From positions 806,001 through 870,000 of the forward strand of contig NZ_LR134476.1 in NCBI RefSeq assembly GCF_900637955.1: DNA of 64,000 bases. The letters are read 5' to 3'. Positions 53,523 through 62,921 of this stretch are shown here, one piece after another; position 1 is the first letter of the stretch; each line of letters starts with the position of its first letter. The notes below the pieces were generated by a model, which was given only the letters and a program-made list of their open reading frames with translations, was not told the DNA's origin and made no database searches. Position numbers and translations under genes: made by a program. Origin of the DNA: Trueperella bialowiezensis. GTDB taxonomy: Bacteria; Actinomycetota; Actinomycetes; Actinomycetales; Actinomycetaceae.

Positions 53523-54307
53523 CGGCGCCCTTTATTCAGCTTCTTGACCACAACCTTCACCAGCGACGCCGGCGCATGCTTCGCCAAAAAGCCAATCACT
53601 TTGAAACGCTTCGACGGCGTGGACGTGGTTTTCCCGGCGTCGACGTCGGAAAGGCACTCGGCGACCACACGTTCGGCGTCCAACCACAGCCAGTTCGGGA
53701 TCGACGACGTCGACACCCCCGAACGCTGGTGGAACTCGGTGCGCACCCAGCCCGGGATAAACGTGACCACGTGAACCCCGAACTTGCCGACCTCGATGGC
53801 CAGGGAATCAGACCACACCCGCACGAAAGCCTTAATCGCCGAATAGGCACCCATCGGAGCAGCACCCGCCATCGAGGAAGTATTAATAATCACGCCCGCG
53901 CCACGCTCCTTCATCGCCGCCGCGGCCGCCCCGCCGAGCACCATCGGCGCCCGCGCCATAAGCTGCGTGCCTTCAAGCAAGGCGGTCGGATCAGCGGTTG
54001 CCATCCGCGTGTAGAGTCCGGCACCAGCATTATTGACGAAAACGTTAATCGGAGACTCCTGCGAACCGAGCCGCTGCGCAACGCTGCGTACGCCGTCGTC
54101 GTCACCCAAATCGGCTGCCAGCACCTCGACGTCAACGCCACGGGCGCGCAAGTCGGTGGCCACCTCCTCAAGGCGCTGCTCGTTGCGAGCGACGAGGACC
54201 AGATCGAGGCCGCGGTCTGCAAGCTGGCGAGCAAAAGTAAGGCCAAGGCCAGACGACCCGCCTGTAATAAGTGCGCGTCCGTGTAACGGTGAGGGGTGAT
54301 CAGCCAT
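53519..54307 (-). CDS. Short-chain dehydrogenase/reductase
   Basis: The 262-residue protein has the SDR nucleotide motif ALITGGSSGLGLTFARQLAD near residues 11-30, NNAG near 95, the catalytic Ser in INTSSMAGAAPMG and YxxxK in GAYSAIKAF near 158, and the C-terminal FIPGWVRTEFHQ. It resembles short-chain reductases of lipid metabolism, and the four-base overlap with plsC supports a lipid role; the substrate is inferred, not seen. The ATG at 54307 has GTAGGT just upstream; another ATG at 54322 is possible. Confidence 0.87.
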   Translation of the reverse strand: MADHPSPLHGRALITGGSSGLGLTFARQLADRGLDLVLVARNEQRLEEVATDLRARGVDVEVLAADLGDDDGVRSVAQRLGSQESPINVFVNNAGAGLYTRMATADPTALLEGTQLMARAPMVLGGAAAAAMKERGAGVIINTSSMAGAAPMGAYSAIKAFVRVWSDSLAIEVGKFGVHVVTFIPGWVRTEFHQRSGVSTSSIPNWLWLDAERVVAECLSDVDAGKTTSTPSKRFKVIGFLAKHAPASLVKVVVKKLNKGRR

Positions 54308-54409
54308 AGTACCTACGTTCATTTGCCACGCGTGCGGGCCGCACGCCTTAGTATCTAGATAATGCCATTGTAGGTAGAATCTCGGTCGTCCTCGAAATGT
54401 TGGAGTGAG

Positions 54410-55519
54410 ATGTCTCGAATTGATGTTCCTTCGTGGGTCACGCGATCGTTCGCGCAGGCCGCAGTAGACGCGGGCGCCAGCGCCTCGCGCGCGGAACTCG
54501 ACGTCGCCTGCCTCGATTTCATTGACCTGTGGTCCACCCCCGGCCGCCACTTCCACGACACCCGCCACCTGTTCGACCTGCTCACCCGCGTGGACCAACT
54601 CGCATCCGAAGCGCAAAACGCCAACGAAGTACGGCTCGCCGCCTGGGGACACGGCTGCGTGTTTTCCACCGATGAGCTCACCAGGTATCGGCGCAACGCA
54701 GGAGAAGACCGCGAAGCCTCCGCACGCGTCAGCGCCGACATCTACCGCGGGCTCGGGATTCCGCCCGAGGTGATCGACGCCGTGTGCGCGCTGATCCTCG
54801 ACATGCGCCGCCACCCACTCCCCACCCCCGAATCAGGCAAGTTCGACTCCGCCGACATGGACCTACTCGTGCTCGCCGACGCCCACCTCGGCGTGCTCGC
54901 CAGCGAACCGCAAGCATACCGCTCCTACATGGCCGGCGTGCGCGCCGAATACGCCCACATACCTCCCGAAAAATTTGTGAGCGCACGGCTCGAAGTGGTC
55001 TCGCGGCTACTGGGGCGCCGCACGCTATTTTCCACTCCGCTTGCCGCCGACTGGGACGGGCCCGCCCGCCAAAATCTAGAATCCGAAAAAGCCCGGCTCA
55101 CCGCCGAGCTCGAAGACCTTTCGGGTGGTGGCGATGCTGGTGGCGAGGGGGCACGTGAAGCAAGCGCGGGCGATGTGAGCGCGGGCGCAAGGGATCCGGG
55201 CGAGGGCGACGCTACCCGTGGCGCGGGTGATACGGGCGGGCAGACCGGCAACGATGCGCATGCCAGGAACGATGCCGCTGCGGCTTCTGGTCCGGTGACT
55301 GCCGAAGTCAGGGAACCCGAGCCGGGGGCGGCACCATCGCAGATCACCTACGGCAGGTCGTCGCTTGAGGAGCCGGCGGAGCACATGGATCCGGGGTCGC
55401 CGAACCGGGTGCTCACCCCGGAAGAAGCAAAACAGGCTCGCAGGGACGAAATCGCTAAATTAGCGCGAGAAAAGTCCGAGCGTGCCCGCAACGAGGCCGA
55501 GAAAAACGCTTCCACCTGA
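54410..55519 (+). CDS. HD-superfamily phosphohydrolase-like protein, HD pair degenerate
   Basis: The first 200 residues match the small predicted metal-dependent HD phosphohydrolase family: RHFHDTRHLFDLLTRVDQLA, LAAWGHGCVFS, VIDAVCALILDMRRHP and DMDLLVLADAHLGVLASEPQ with YRSYMAGVRAEYAHIPPEKF. The diagnostic WxHDxVY pair reads WGHGCVF, so the Asp is Gly, and the DADL motif reads DAHL. The metal site may be lost. The remaining 160 residues are a low-complexity Gly/Ala/Glu tail and a basic end. No partner gene is nearby. Confidence 0.7.
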   Translation: MSRIDVPSWVTRSFAQAAVDAGASASRAELDVACLDFIDLWSTPGRHFHDTRHLFDLLTRVDQLASEAQNANEVRLAAWGHGCVFSTDELTRYRRNAGEDREASARVSADIYRGLGIPPEVIDAVCALILDMRRHPLPTPESGKFDSADMDLLVLADAHLGVLASEPQAYRSYMAGVRAEYAHIPPEKFVSARLEVVSRLLGRRTLFSTPLAADWDGPARQNLESEKARLTAELEDLSGGGDAGGEGAREASAGDVSAGARDPGEGDATRGAGDTGGQTGNDAHARNDAAAASGPVTAEVREPEPGAAPSQITYGRSSLEEPAEHMDPGSPNRVLTPEEAKQARRDEIAKLAREKSERARNEAEKNAST

Positions 55520-55526
55520 CATCTGG

Positions 55527-55598
55527 GGAAACTTTTCCCGCCCTAGCCGGAGATCTTCGTATATGCCAAGATCGGCCGCTATAGCGTGAAAAGTTTCC
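55527..55598 (-). repeat. 72-bp hairpin element, copy 1 (inverted)
   Basis: A 72-bp element bounded by perfect 11-bp inverted repeats (GGAAACTTTTC and GAAAAGTTTCC), with internal arms around GATCTT and AAGATC, forms a long imperfect hairpin. Its reverse complement matches the copy at 59549-59620 at 67 of 72 positions by eye. It lies in the gap between the HD gene and groEL, at a convergent gene end. Confidence 0.85.
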
Positions 55599-55630
55599 TG
55601 TCGGAGCAACACAAAAGGCGCCGAACCGAC

Positions 55631-55668
55631 TCAAAAAGGCGGGGAGCACCTTTTGGTGCTCCCCGCCT
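55631..55668 (-). terminator. Terminator of groEL
   Basis: On the minus strand, a perfect 14-bp stem (AGGCGGGGAGCACC with its complement) with an AAAA loop is followed by five T residues, 39 bp past the groEL stop codon. Confidence 0.93.
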
Positions 55669-55707
55669 CTGTTACGGTTGCTAGCGGATCATCCGCCAGC
55701 ACGCGCA

Positions 55708-57339
<1,632 letters not shown>

Positions 57340-57435
57340 CTAATTCCTTCATCTGTTTCCAGCCAATGCCCGCGACGGACGGCGTACCAGTGACCGCTCA
57401 TGTCTCGGCCACGTGCACCCCTCATTGACTGCACA

Positions 57436-57464
57436 ATTATCACTCTCACTGCAAGAGTGCCAAT
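57436..57464. promoter_or_regulatory. CIRCE-like operator, copy 1
   Basis: CACTC and GAGTG flank exactly nine bases (TCACTGCAA), an imperfect form of the HrcA-binding CIRCE element, next to a better copy and upstream of groEL. Confidence 0.7.
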
Positions 57465-57471
57465 AAAGATT

Positions 57472-57498
57472 CTGGCACTCTCGGCTTGAGAGTGCAAA
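57472..57498. promoter_or_regulatory. CIRCE operator, copy 2
   Basis: GGCACTC-TCGGCTTGA-GAGTGCA has the 9-base spacer of the CIRCE consensus and only small differences in the flanks. HrcA should bind here to repress groEL. Confidence 0.85.
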
Positions 57499-57604
57499 TC
57501 TATCCGCGGAATGTTTAGCTGAGTTTCACCATCGGCCAAAAGTTGAGCGAGAGGGTGTCAACTTTGCCGGCGTGACGCTAGCGCATGACGGCGACAAGGC
57601 GAAA

Positions 57605-58258
57605 CTAGCGCATGACGGCGACGATCGGCGCGCCATACGCGGCCGTCACCTCAGCATCGAGTTGCACGGCGTCAACGCCCAGCACTGCAGCGGCCGCCTG
57701 GGCGGTGCCGGCGTAGGCGTCGTCGCTGTAATAGATAGTGGACTGCGCGGGCTCGGCACCTCCACGATAGTCGGCTACATGGACGTTACCGTAGCCGTCG
57801 CCTTCCAAAATGGCCTGATTCTCAGCGGCAAAACCGGCTACCCCACGCCCGTTCAACACGAGAATCTGGTGGCTCTTGTCCGGCGCCGCCGGCTCTTCGG
57901 CAGGTTCTTCCTCCGGTGGCGTATTCGGATCAGGCTGGCCATCACCGGCATCAGGCGGCGTACTATCGGCGCCCTCTGATCCTGCCGCGCCCTCTCCGTC
58001 AGTGGGCTGCTCGGCGTCGGGTGCCTGCCCGTCGGTTGGCTCTTGGGAAACCTGCGTGGTCGCCGACGGCTCAGCGTTCGGCGCACGATCCCCCGACATG
58101 GCATTGCCGATGAGAAGACCTACCAATACCGCCACAAAGAGCACGCCTAGCAGAGTCCACAGCCACGTTCGCGATTTATGCGGGCGGCGGTGTGCGCCGA
58201 CCGTCTTACGCTTCGCAGCTAGCCGATCGAATTCATCTTCCGGATATTTCTGAGCCAC
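57605..58258 (-). CDS. LytR_C-domain envelope protein
   Basis: The N-terminal 50 residues are charged, then one membrane helix (WTLLGVLFVAVLVGLLIGNA, residues 31-50) leads to an outside linker rich in Pro, Glu, Asp and Gly, and a C-terminal LytR_C domain: HQILVLNGRGVAGFAAENQA, IYYSDDAYAGTAQAAAAVLG. The LytR_C fold is found at the end of LCP-type cell wall ligases and in stand-alone proteins of unknown role. The last 20 bases of the gene are copied again just after the stop codon (57581-57599). Confidence 0.85.
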   Translation of the reverse strand: MAQKYPEDEFDRLAAKRKTVGAHRRPHKSRTWLWTLLGVLFVAVLVGLLIGNAMSGDRAPNAEPSATTQVSQEPTDGQAPDAEQPTDGEGAAGSEGADSTPPDAGDGQPDPNTPPEEEPAEEPAAPDKSHQILVLNGRGVAGFAAENQAILEGDGYGNVHVADYRGGAEPAQSTIYYSDDAYAGTAQAAAAVLGVDAVQLDAEVTAAYGAPIVAVMR

Positions 58259-58340
58259 ACGTATACCCTACCGCGAATAATCGGCAACGGAAGTGCGCAA
58301 CTTCGCGTTTTCTGCCACGTGACGCCCGGCGGCACGGCGC

Positions 58341-58420
58341 CGGCTGGCAGTGTTCGGGTGCGGGTTGCAATCCCTGCCAGGCGGTTGCAATCCTTGCCAG
58401 CCGGATTGTAAGCCTACCGG
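58341..58420. repeat. Decaying 20-bp tandem repeats
   Basis: Units at 58361 and 58381 share GGTTGCAATCC(C/T)TGCCAG; units at 58341 and 58401 are weaker matches. The period is exactly 20 bp. It lies in the 195-bp gap between the DUF3263 and LytR_C genes, where a promoter for the latter would be expected. Confidence 0.6.
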
Positions 58421-58453
58421 TGGCGCTACTTGCTCTGCACTAATTGGCCGGCT

Positions 58454-58750
58454 TTACTCGCCGCGCCACTCTGCTAGTCGTGCGTCACGCAGACGGCGGA
58501 GCCGGTCAACAAGCGCAGGGTCGGCGTGCCACACCCGTTCTGAATCCAGCATGTGGGCGAGCATAAGGTGATAGCGCATCGGGGTCATGTTCATACGGTT
58601 GCGGATTGCGGCGTCACGAGTCTGGCCGTATTTCCACCAGCCGCGTTCAAACTCGAGGATAGACGCCTCCAGTTCAGACAGGCCCGCCGAAAGCTGTTCT
58701 TCAACTCCAGACTCTTCGCTCGCCGCCTGCTCGCCGTCGTTCACCTTCAT
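58454..58750 (-). CDS. DUF3263 family protein
   Basis: The 98-residue protein matches DUF3263 ([53 protein letters not shown]), a small actinobacterial family with a helix-turn-helix-like pattern, thought to be DNA-binding; no role is established. It is divergent from ung and typically found near LytR_C genes in actinobacteria, as here. Confidence 0.88.
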   Translation of the reverse strand: MKVNDGEQAASEESGVEEQLSAGLSELEASILEFERGWWKYGQTRDAAIRNRMNMTPMRYHLMLAHMLDSERVWHADPALVDRLRRLRDARLAEWRGE

Positions 58751-58854
58751 ACCCCTACTCTAGAACGCCACGCGGCGAGGCGCTCATCGCCGCTGTGGCT
58801 AAGCGCCGTCGCCGCTACAGCACTCGGTGCCGACCAGTACGATACCGTAGCCCT

Positions 58855-59526
58855 ATGAGCGACTTGCATTCGATCATCGACCCGGAATGGGCGGAGGCAC
58901 TGGAACCGGTAGCCGGCATCATCGCTGAGATGGGCGATTTCCTGCGCGCCGAAAACGCGGCAGGGCGCGGATACCTGCCTGCGGGGGTGAACGTGCTCCG
59001 CGCGTTCACCTATCCGCTGAGTGAGGTGCGGGTGCTGATCGTCGGGCAAGATCCTTACCCGACTCCCGGCCATCCGATTGGGCTGTCGTTTTCGGTGGAA
59101 GAGTCGGTGCGTCCGTTGCCGCGTTCCCTGAGCAATATTTATCGGGAGCTTCAGGACGACCTCGGCATTCCGCCCGCGCCTCACGGTGACCTGACCGCGT
59201 GGTCTGAGCGCGGGGTCATGCTGCTCAACCGGGTGCTGACGGTCCAGCCGGGTAAACCGGCATCCCACCGCGGAAAAGGTTGGGAGAAGGTGACCGACCA
59301 CGCGATCCGAGTGCTCGCGTGCCGCGACCAGCCGCTTGTTGGGATCCTGTGGGGGCGAATGGCGCAGGAGTTGCAGCCGCTGTTGGGTACAACGCCGGTG
59401 GTTAAGTCAGCGCATCCGTCGCCGTTGTCGGCGAGCTGCGGCTTCTTCGGATCCAAGCCGTTTTCGCGCACGAACGCGCTGTTGGTGGAGCAGGGCGCGG
59501 AGCCGATTGACTGGTCGCTGGCGTAG
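58855..59526 (+). CDS. ung: Uracil-DNA glycosylase, family 1
   Basis: This enzyme removes uracil from DNA. The catalytic water-activating Asp66 is in [16 protein letters not shown], and the HPSPLSA leucine loop is near residue 190. The 223-residue length is typical. The ATG at 58855 is set by alignment; the frame is open for 20 more codons upstream. Convergent with tRNA-Thr. Confidence 0.95.
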   Translation: MSDLHSIIDPEWAEALEPVAGIIAEMGDFLRAENAAGRGYLPAGVNVLRAFTYPLSEVRVLIVGQDPYPTPGHPIGLSFSVEESVRPLPRSLSNIYRELQDDLGIPPAPHGDLTAWSERGVMLLNRVLTVQPGKPASHRGKGWEKVTDHAIRVLACRDQPLVGILWGRMAQELQPLLGTTPVVKSAHPSPLSASCGFFGSKPFSRTNALLVEQGAEPIDWSLA

Positions 59527-59548
59527 CTCGACCTTACCGCCGACCACC

Positions 59549-59620
59549 GGAAACTTTTCACGCTATACCGGCCGATCTTGGCATATACGAAGATAACCGG
59601 CTAGGGGGTGAAAAGTTTCC
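59549..59620 (+). repeat. 72-bp hairpin element, copy 2
   Basis: Same 11-bp ends and internal arms as the element at 55527-55598, in opposite orientation, with five differences by eye. It lies 22 bp after ung in a convergent gap. Confidence 0.85.
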
Positions 59621-59684
59621 GTTCGACCGGCCCGACTGAGGCAGCCGGCCCAAGCACACCCGCGCAAGCACACCCGCAAAAGGT

Positions 59685-59718
59685 GAAAGCTCCAGAACCT
59701 ACACGTTCTGGAGCTTTC
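59685..59718 (-). terminator. Terminator of tRNA-Thr
   Basis: On the minus strand a perfect 14-bp stem (GAAAGCTCCAGAAC with its complement) with a six-base loop is followed by ACCTTTTG, directly after the tRNA 3' end. Confidence 0.75.
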
Positions 59719-59722
59719 GCGG

Positions 59723-59795
59723 AGCCCCCTGTCAGACTCGAACTGACGACCTTCGCTTTACAAGAGCGGCGCTCTACCAACTGAGCTAAGGAGGC
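59723..59795 (-). tRNA. tRNA-Thr (anticodon TGT)
   Basis: The cloverleaf reads from 59795: acceptor GCCTCCT/AGGGGGC (one G:U pair), D arm GCTCAGTTGGTAGAGC, anticodon loop CTTGTAA (TGT), and T arm GTCAGTTCGAGTCTGAC. CCA is not encoded. It reads ACA codons. Confidence 0.93.
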
Positions 59796-59883
59796 CTGCC
59801 CCTTACCGGGGCTTTTCATAGTGTGCCAGATTTCGGGGCGATAGCCAAAACTCCGTTCACACTACAGACGCGGCCGACAGGCT

Positions 59884-60720
59884 CTACTTGCCGGGCGCTC
59901 CCTCATCAACCACGCGCTGGATCACGGCGTCCACGCTGCCGCCTTCTTCGGCCCACGAGTTGTCGGCTACGCCGTTGACTTCGAGGGTCGGGGTGTATTG
60001 GTGGCCCTTGGCACGGAAGGATTCGGTGGCGTCAACAGCGACCTTCTGCCAGGCCTCGGAGGTGATTGATGCGGGCATGTCGGCGACCACGTCTGCGGGC
60101 ACGCCCACCTTGGCAGCGATGTCCGCGATTCCTTTCGCGTCTGGCCCGCGGTTGCCGCCGAACACCACGCCGTTGGTCTCAGCGAAAAGCGCTTCGTTGA
60201 AGTCCAGGGCCTGGGCGGGCGCATAGGTGGCCACGTAATACATGGCGGCCGTCATGTTGTCAGAAATATGGTTACCGAGCGTTGCCACCGGGTAGAGCCG
60301 TAGCGAGAGTTTGCCCTCGTTCATCAGCGTACGGTACTGCTGTGAGTACTTGTTTTCGAGGTTGATGCACCCGCTACACGTGTAGTCGGAAAATACGGAC
60401 AGGACGCCCGCGTCTGCCACGGTTTCGCCGGCGGCGCCGCTCGCACCGATATTGATGCCGTAGTCATCTGCCACGTTGGCGAGTTCGGCGGGGCGTGCTG
60501 TGCCTTCGTATTCTTGTCCGCCGGAGTCTTTGCCGAGGATCTGCAGGACGGCGAACACGACAAGCGCGAGTACGACCACGCCACCTGCGATGGCGAGAAA
60601 CCTGTTCCGCTTCTTGCGCTTTTCTTCCTGTTCGCGCAGAATTCGCGCCTTTTCGCGCGCCATCTGCCGTTTTTCTTCTTTGGTGGCCGGGCGGCCTTTG
60701 GGCTTTCGATTGTTCGCCAT
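59884..60720 (-). CDS. DsbA-like thioredoxin-fold protein, membrane-anchored
   Basis: A charged N-terminus of 40 residues and one membrane helix (RFLAIAGGVVVLALVVFAVL, residues 40-60) anchor an external thioredoxin domain with a CSGC pair (Cys115, Cys118 in VFSDYTCSGCINLENKY). The rest, with ATLGNHISDNMTAAMYYVAT and YTPTLEVNGVADNSW (the cis-Pro region), fits the actinobacterial DsbA group that oxidises exported proteins. The partner VKOR or DsbB is not visible here. Confidence 0.87.
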   Translation of the reverse strand: MANNRKPKGRPATKEEKRQMAREKARILREQEEKRKKRNRFLAIAGGVVVLALVVFAVLQILGKDSGGQEYEGTARPAELANVADDYGINIGASGAAGETVADAGVLSVFSDYTCSGCINLENKYSQQYRTLMNEGKLSLRLYPVATLGNHISDNMTAAMYYVATYAPAQALDFNEALFAETNGVVFGGNRGPDAKGIADIAAKVGVPADVVADMPASITSEAWQKVAVDATESFRAKGHQYTPTLEVNGVADNSWAEEGGSVDAVIQRVVDEGAPGK

Positions 60721-60855
60721 TGTGTTCCCTTTGCTAGACCCTGCAAAAATTCAACCATAGGAGCGTGGTTTTATCTACGCTTAGATCGCCCACCGCCCGC
60801 GAGTGCGGCGTGCTATGGGTACTAGGATAAACCACCGCTCGCACCTTGTTGAAAT

Positions 60856-62730
60856 CTAAATTACTACGTGGCCGCTTTGTGCGACGACGACGAGCGCCGC
60901 CATCGCCACCACGAGCAAGATCGCACACCAGAAGAGCCGGTATCCCGCGGTTGGTGCGAGCGCGTCCACCACTACTCTTGCTCCTTCGCGCGCCCTCCGG
61001 CTCGTGCCTAGGAACCATGCGAGTATCATGCCGACCGCGAGCGCTATTGCGTCTACGAAGGGGATGGCTGGCGGATAGTAGTGGTTGATCGTGGTCTGTA
61101 CGAGCCATGCGCCGGCAGCGCCGAAGGCTATGGACACGGCACTGTTTGCCACCGCGCGCACGATCGCCACGGGCAGTGCAAGGACCGTGCGGAACACGTC
61201 GCCTTTGAAGGGGCCACCGTTGGCATAGCGGCGTTTTGTGAGGTCTGCTTTCGCTTCGCCGGTTACTGACATTGCAACGACGACGACGCCGAACGCCACC
61301 GCCGCTTGAACCGGCCAGACGACAGCGAAAGTTGCGATGATGATGCCAACCAAAAACACGTGGAGTCGCGCTTTGCGTGGCGGGATGAGCCACTGCGGTA
61401 GGCGCCCGGAGTGGTAGGCACCCGGATGTGGGTAAGCGTGCGCGGCGGGGGCCGCGATCGGGTAGCCCGCGGCCTGCGAATATCCGGGCTGCGGGTGTGC
61501 AGGCTGCGGGTGTGCAGGCTGCGCGACCGGGTCGTTTACTTGGTCGTAGATGGAGGTGCGGACCGGGCTTGGCGCCCTAGGCGCGGGAACTGCGAGCGGC
61601 ACGGTTGGCGCGGCCTCCGCAGTGTGCTCGTTCGCGGGTTCTTGCCAGGTCGCCGGCGCAGAATCCATGTTCGATCCGGAAACCACCGCCGTGTCCCCGT
61701 CTTCCGCGCCAACATTCGCAGACTCCCGCAGCCCAGATTCGTACAGGCCCGCCTCACGCAGGCCAGCATCGTACCCGCTGCTTTCTGGCGAACCATATCC
61801 CGCACCTGGCCCTGCACCGAGGTCCGCACCCGGTCCCGCATCTGGCATCGGCTCAGCACCGTGCGGCAGAGCCGCGCTGTCCTGCAAAGCCGCGCTCCCC
61901 TGTGACGCCGCGCTCCCCTGCGAAGCCGCGCTCCCCTGCGACGCCGCGCTTCCGGCGTCGTCGATAATGTCCACAAGCTCGTCGAACGAAATCCGAACGT
62001 CTTCGAGCGGGTCGAGTGCACGCTGGAAAGCGTCCTGGACAACGGGGGTGAGTCCGGGTAGGTTGGCGTCGCCGATGAGTACCCGGTGCATGACGGCCGG
62101 GCTGTTGCCGGTGCCGAAGGGTGCCTCGCCGGTGGCGGCGTAGGCGAGGACGGCGGCGAGCGCCCACCAGTCGGCGGTTTCGTCGGGTGGTTCGCCGCGG
62201 ATGACGCGCGGGTCGGCGAATCCGGGGGTGTGGGTGAGTGAGCCGGTTTGGGTGAGGCGTAGGTCGTCGCCGAGTTGGGCGATGCCGAAGTCGATGAGTA
62301 CCGGTCCGTCGGCGCCCATCATCACGTTGGACGGTTTCAAATCCCGGTGTAGCACGCCAACCGCGTGGATGGACCGCAGTGCGGCTGCTAGTTCGCGGCC
62401 GAGTTCCACCAGGTCGGCGCCTTTATATGGGCCGTTGTGGAGGACGTCCGCGTCGAGTGTGGGCCCGTCGATGAGCTGGGTGACGATGAAGATTTCTGGG
62501 TCTTCGGTTTCGGCGTCGAGAATCTGGGCCACGTACGGTCCGCTCACTCGCTGCAACATGCGCACCTCGCGGCGCAACCGTTCCCGCGATTTCGGGTCGG
62601 CCGCCAGTTCTGGGTGTAGCAGTTTGAGTGCGACGGCGCGCTGGTCGGCGTCGATAGCCTTGTAAACGGTCGACATGCCGCCCGAGCCGATACGTTCGAC
62701 GAGGCGGTATCCGCCGATCTCCGATCTCAC
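60856..62730 (-). CDS. Eukaryotic-type Ser/Thr protein kinase
   Basis: The 624-residue protein starts with GTG after AAAGGAGG. The kinase domain fills residues 1-270: GSGGMSTVYKAIDADQRAVA with the ATP loop and Lys, VLHRDLKPSNVMMGADGPVL with the catalytic Asp near 131, and DFGIAQLG. A low-complexity linker contains four to five 18-bp tandem repeats (QGSAASQGSAASQGSAA, around DNA 61860-61945). The C-terminal 200 residues carry three to four membrane helices and no PASTA domain, so this is not PknB. A signal input is not evident. Confidence 0.9.
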   Translation of the reverse strand: MRSEIGGYRLVERIGSGGMSTVYKAIDADQRAVALKLLHPELAADPKSRERLRREVRMLQRVSGPYVAQILDAETEDPEIFIVTQLIDGPTLDADVLHNGPYKGADLVELGRELAAALRSIHAVGVLHRDLKPSNVMMGADGPVLIDFGIAQLGDDLRLTQTGSLTHTPGFADPRVIRGEPPDETADWWALAAVLAYAATGEAPFGTGNSPAVMHRVLIGDANLPGLTPVVQDAFQRALDPLEDVRISFDELVDIIDDAGSAASQGSAASQGSAASQGSAALQDSAALPHGAEPMPDAGPGADLGAGPGAGYGSPESSGYDAGLREAGLYESGLRESANVGAEDGDTAVVSGSNMDSAPATWQEPANEHTAEAAPTVPLAVPAPRAPSPVRTSIYDQVNDPVAQPAHPQPAHPQPGYSQAAGYPIAAPAAHAYPHPGAYHSGRLPQWLIPPRKARLHVFLVGIIIATFAVVWPVQAAVAFGVVVVAMSVTGEAKADLTKRRYANGGPFKGDVFRTVLALPVAIVRAVANSAVSIAFGAAGAWLVQTTINHYYPPAIPFVDAIALAVGMILAWFLGTSRRAREGARVVVDALAPTAGYRLFWCAILLVVAMAALVVVAQSGHVVI

Positions 62731-62843
62731 GCCGCCTCCTTTGCAAGAATGTGGTGAACTCCGCTTTCAGGGTTTCTTAGCAACCATTGTAAATCGGGCG
62801 CAGTGTGTAAGAATACTAGGGATGCTCATACCTAGGCGGCATC

Positions 62844-62859
62844 GTGTCAGAGTTGACAC
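62844..62859. promoter_or_regulatory. Perfect inverted repeat upstream of the ABC gene, possible operator
   Basis: GTGTCA-GAGT-TGACAC is a perfect palindrome with a four-base centre, 62 bp before the sugar ABC gene, and the second arm is part of a TTGACA-like -35 box. A regulator that binds here would block transcription. Confidence 0.5.
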
Positions 62860-62921
62860 ACTCCGGCACCTTTCACAACGGATCGTCCGGCACGTACCTG
62901 CCGGTGGAGGGACCATTCATT

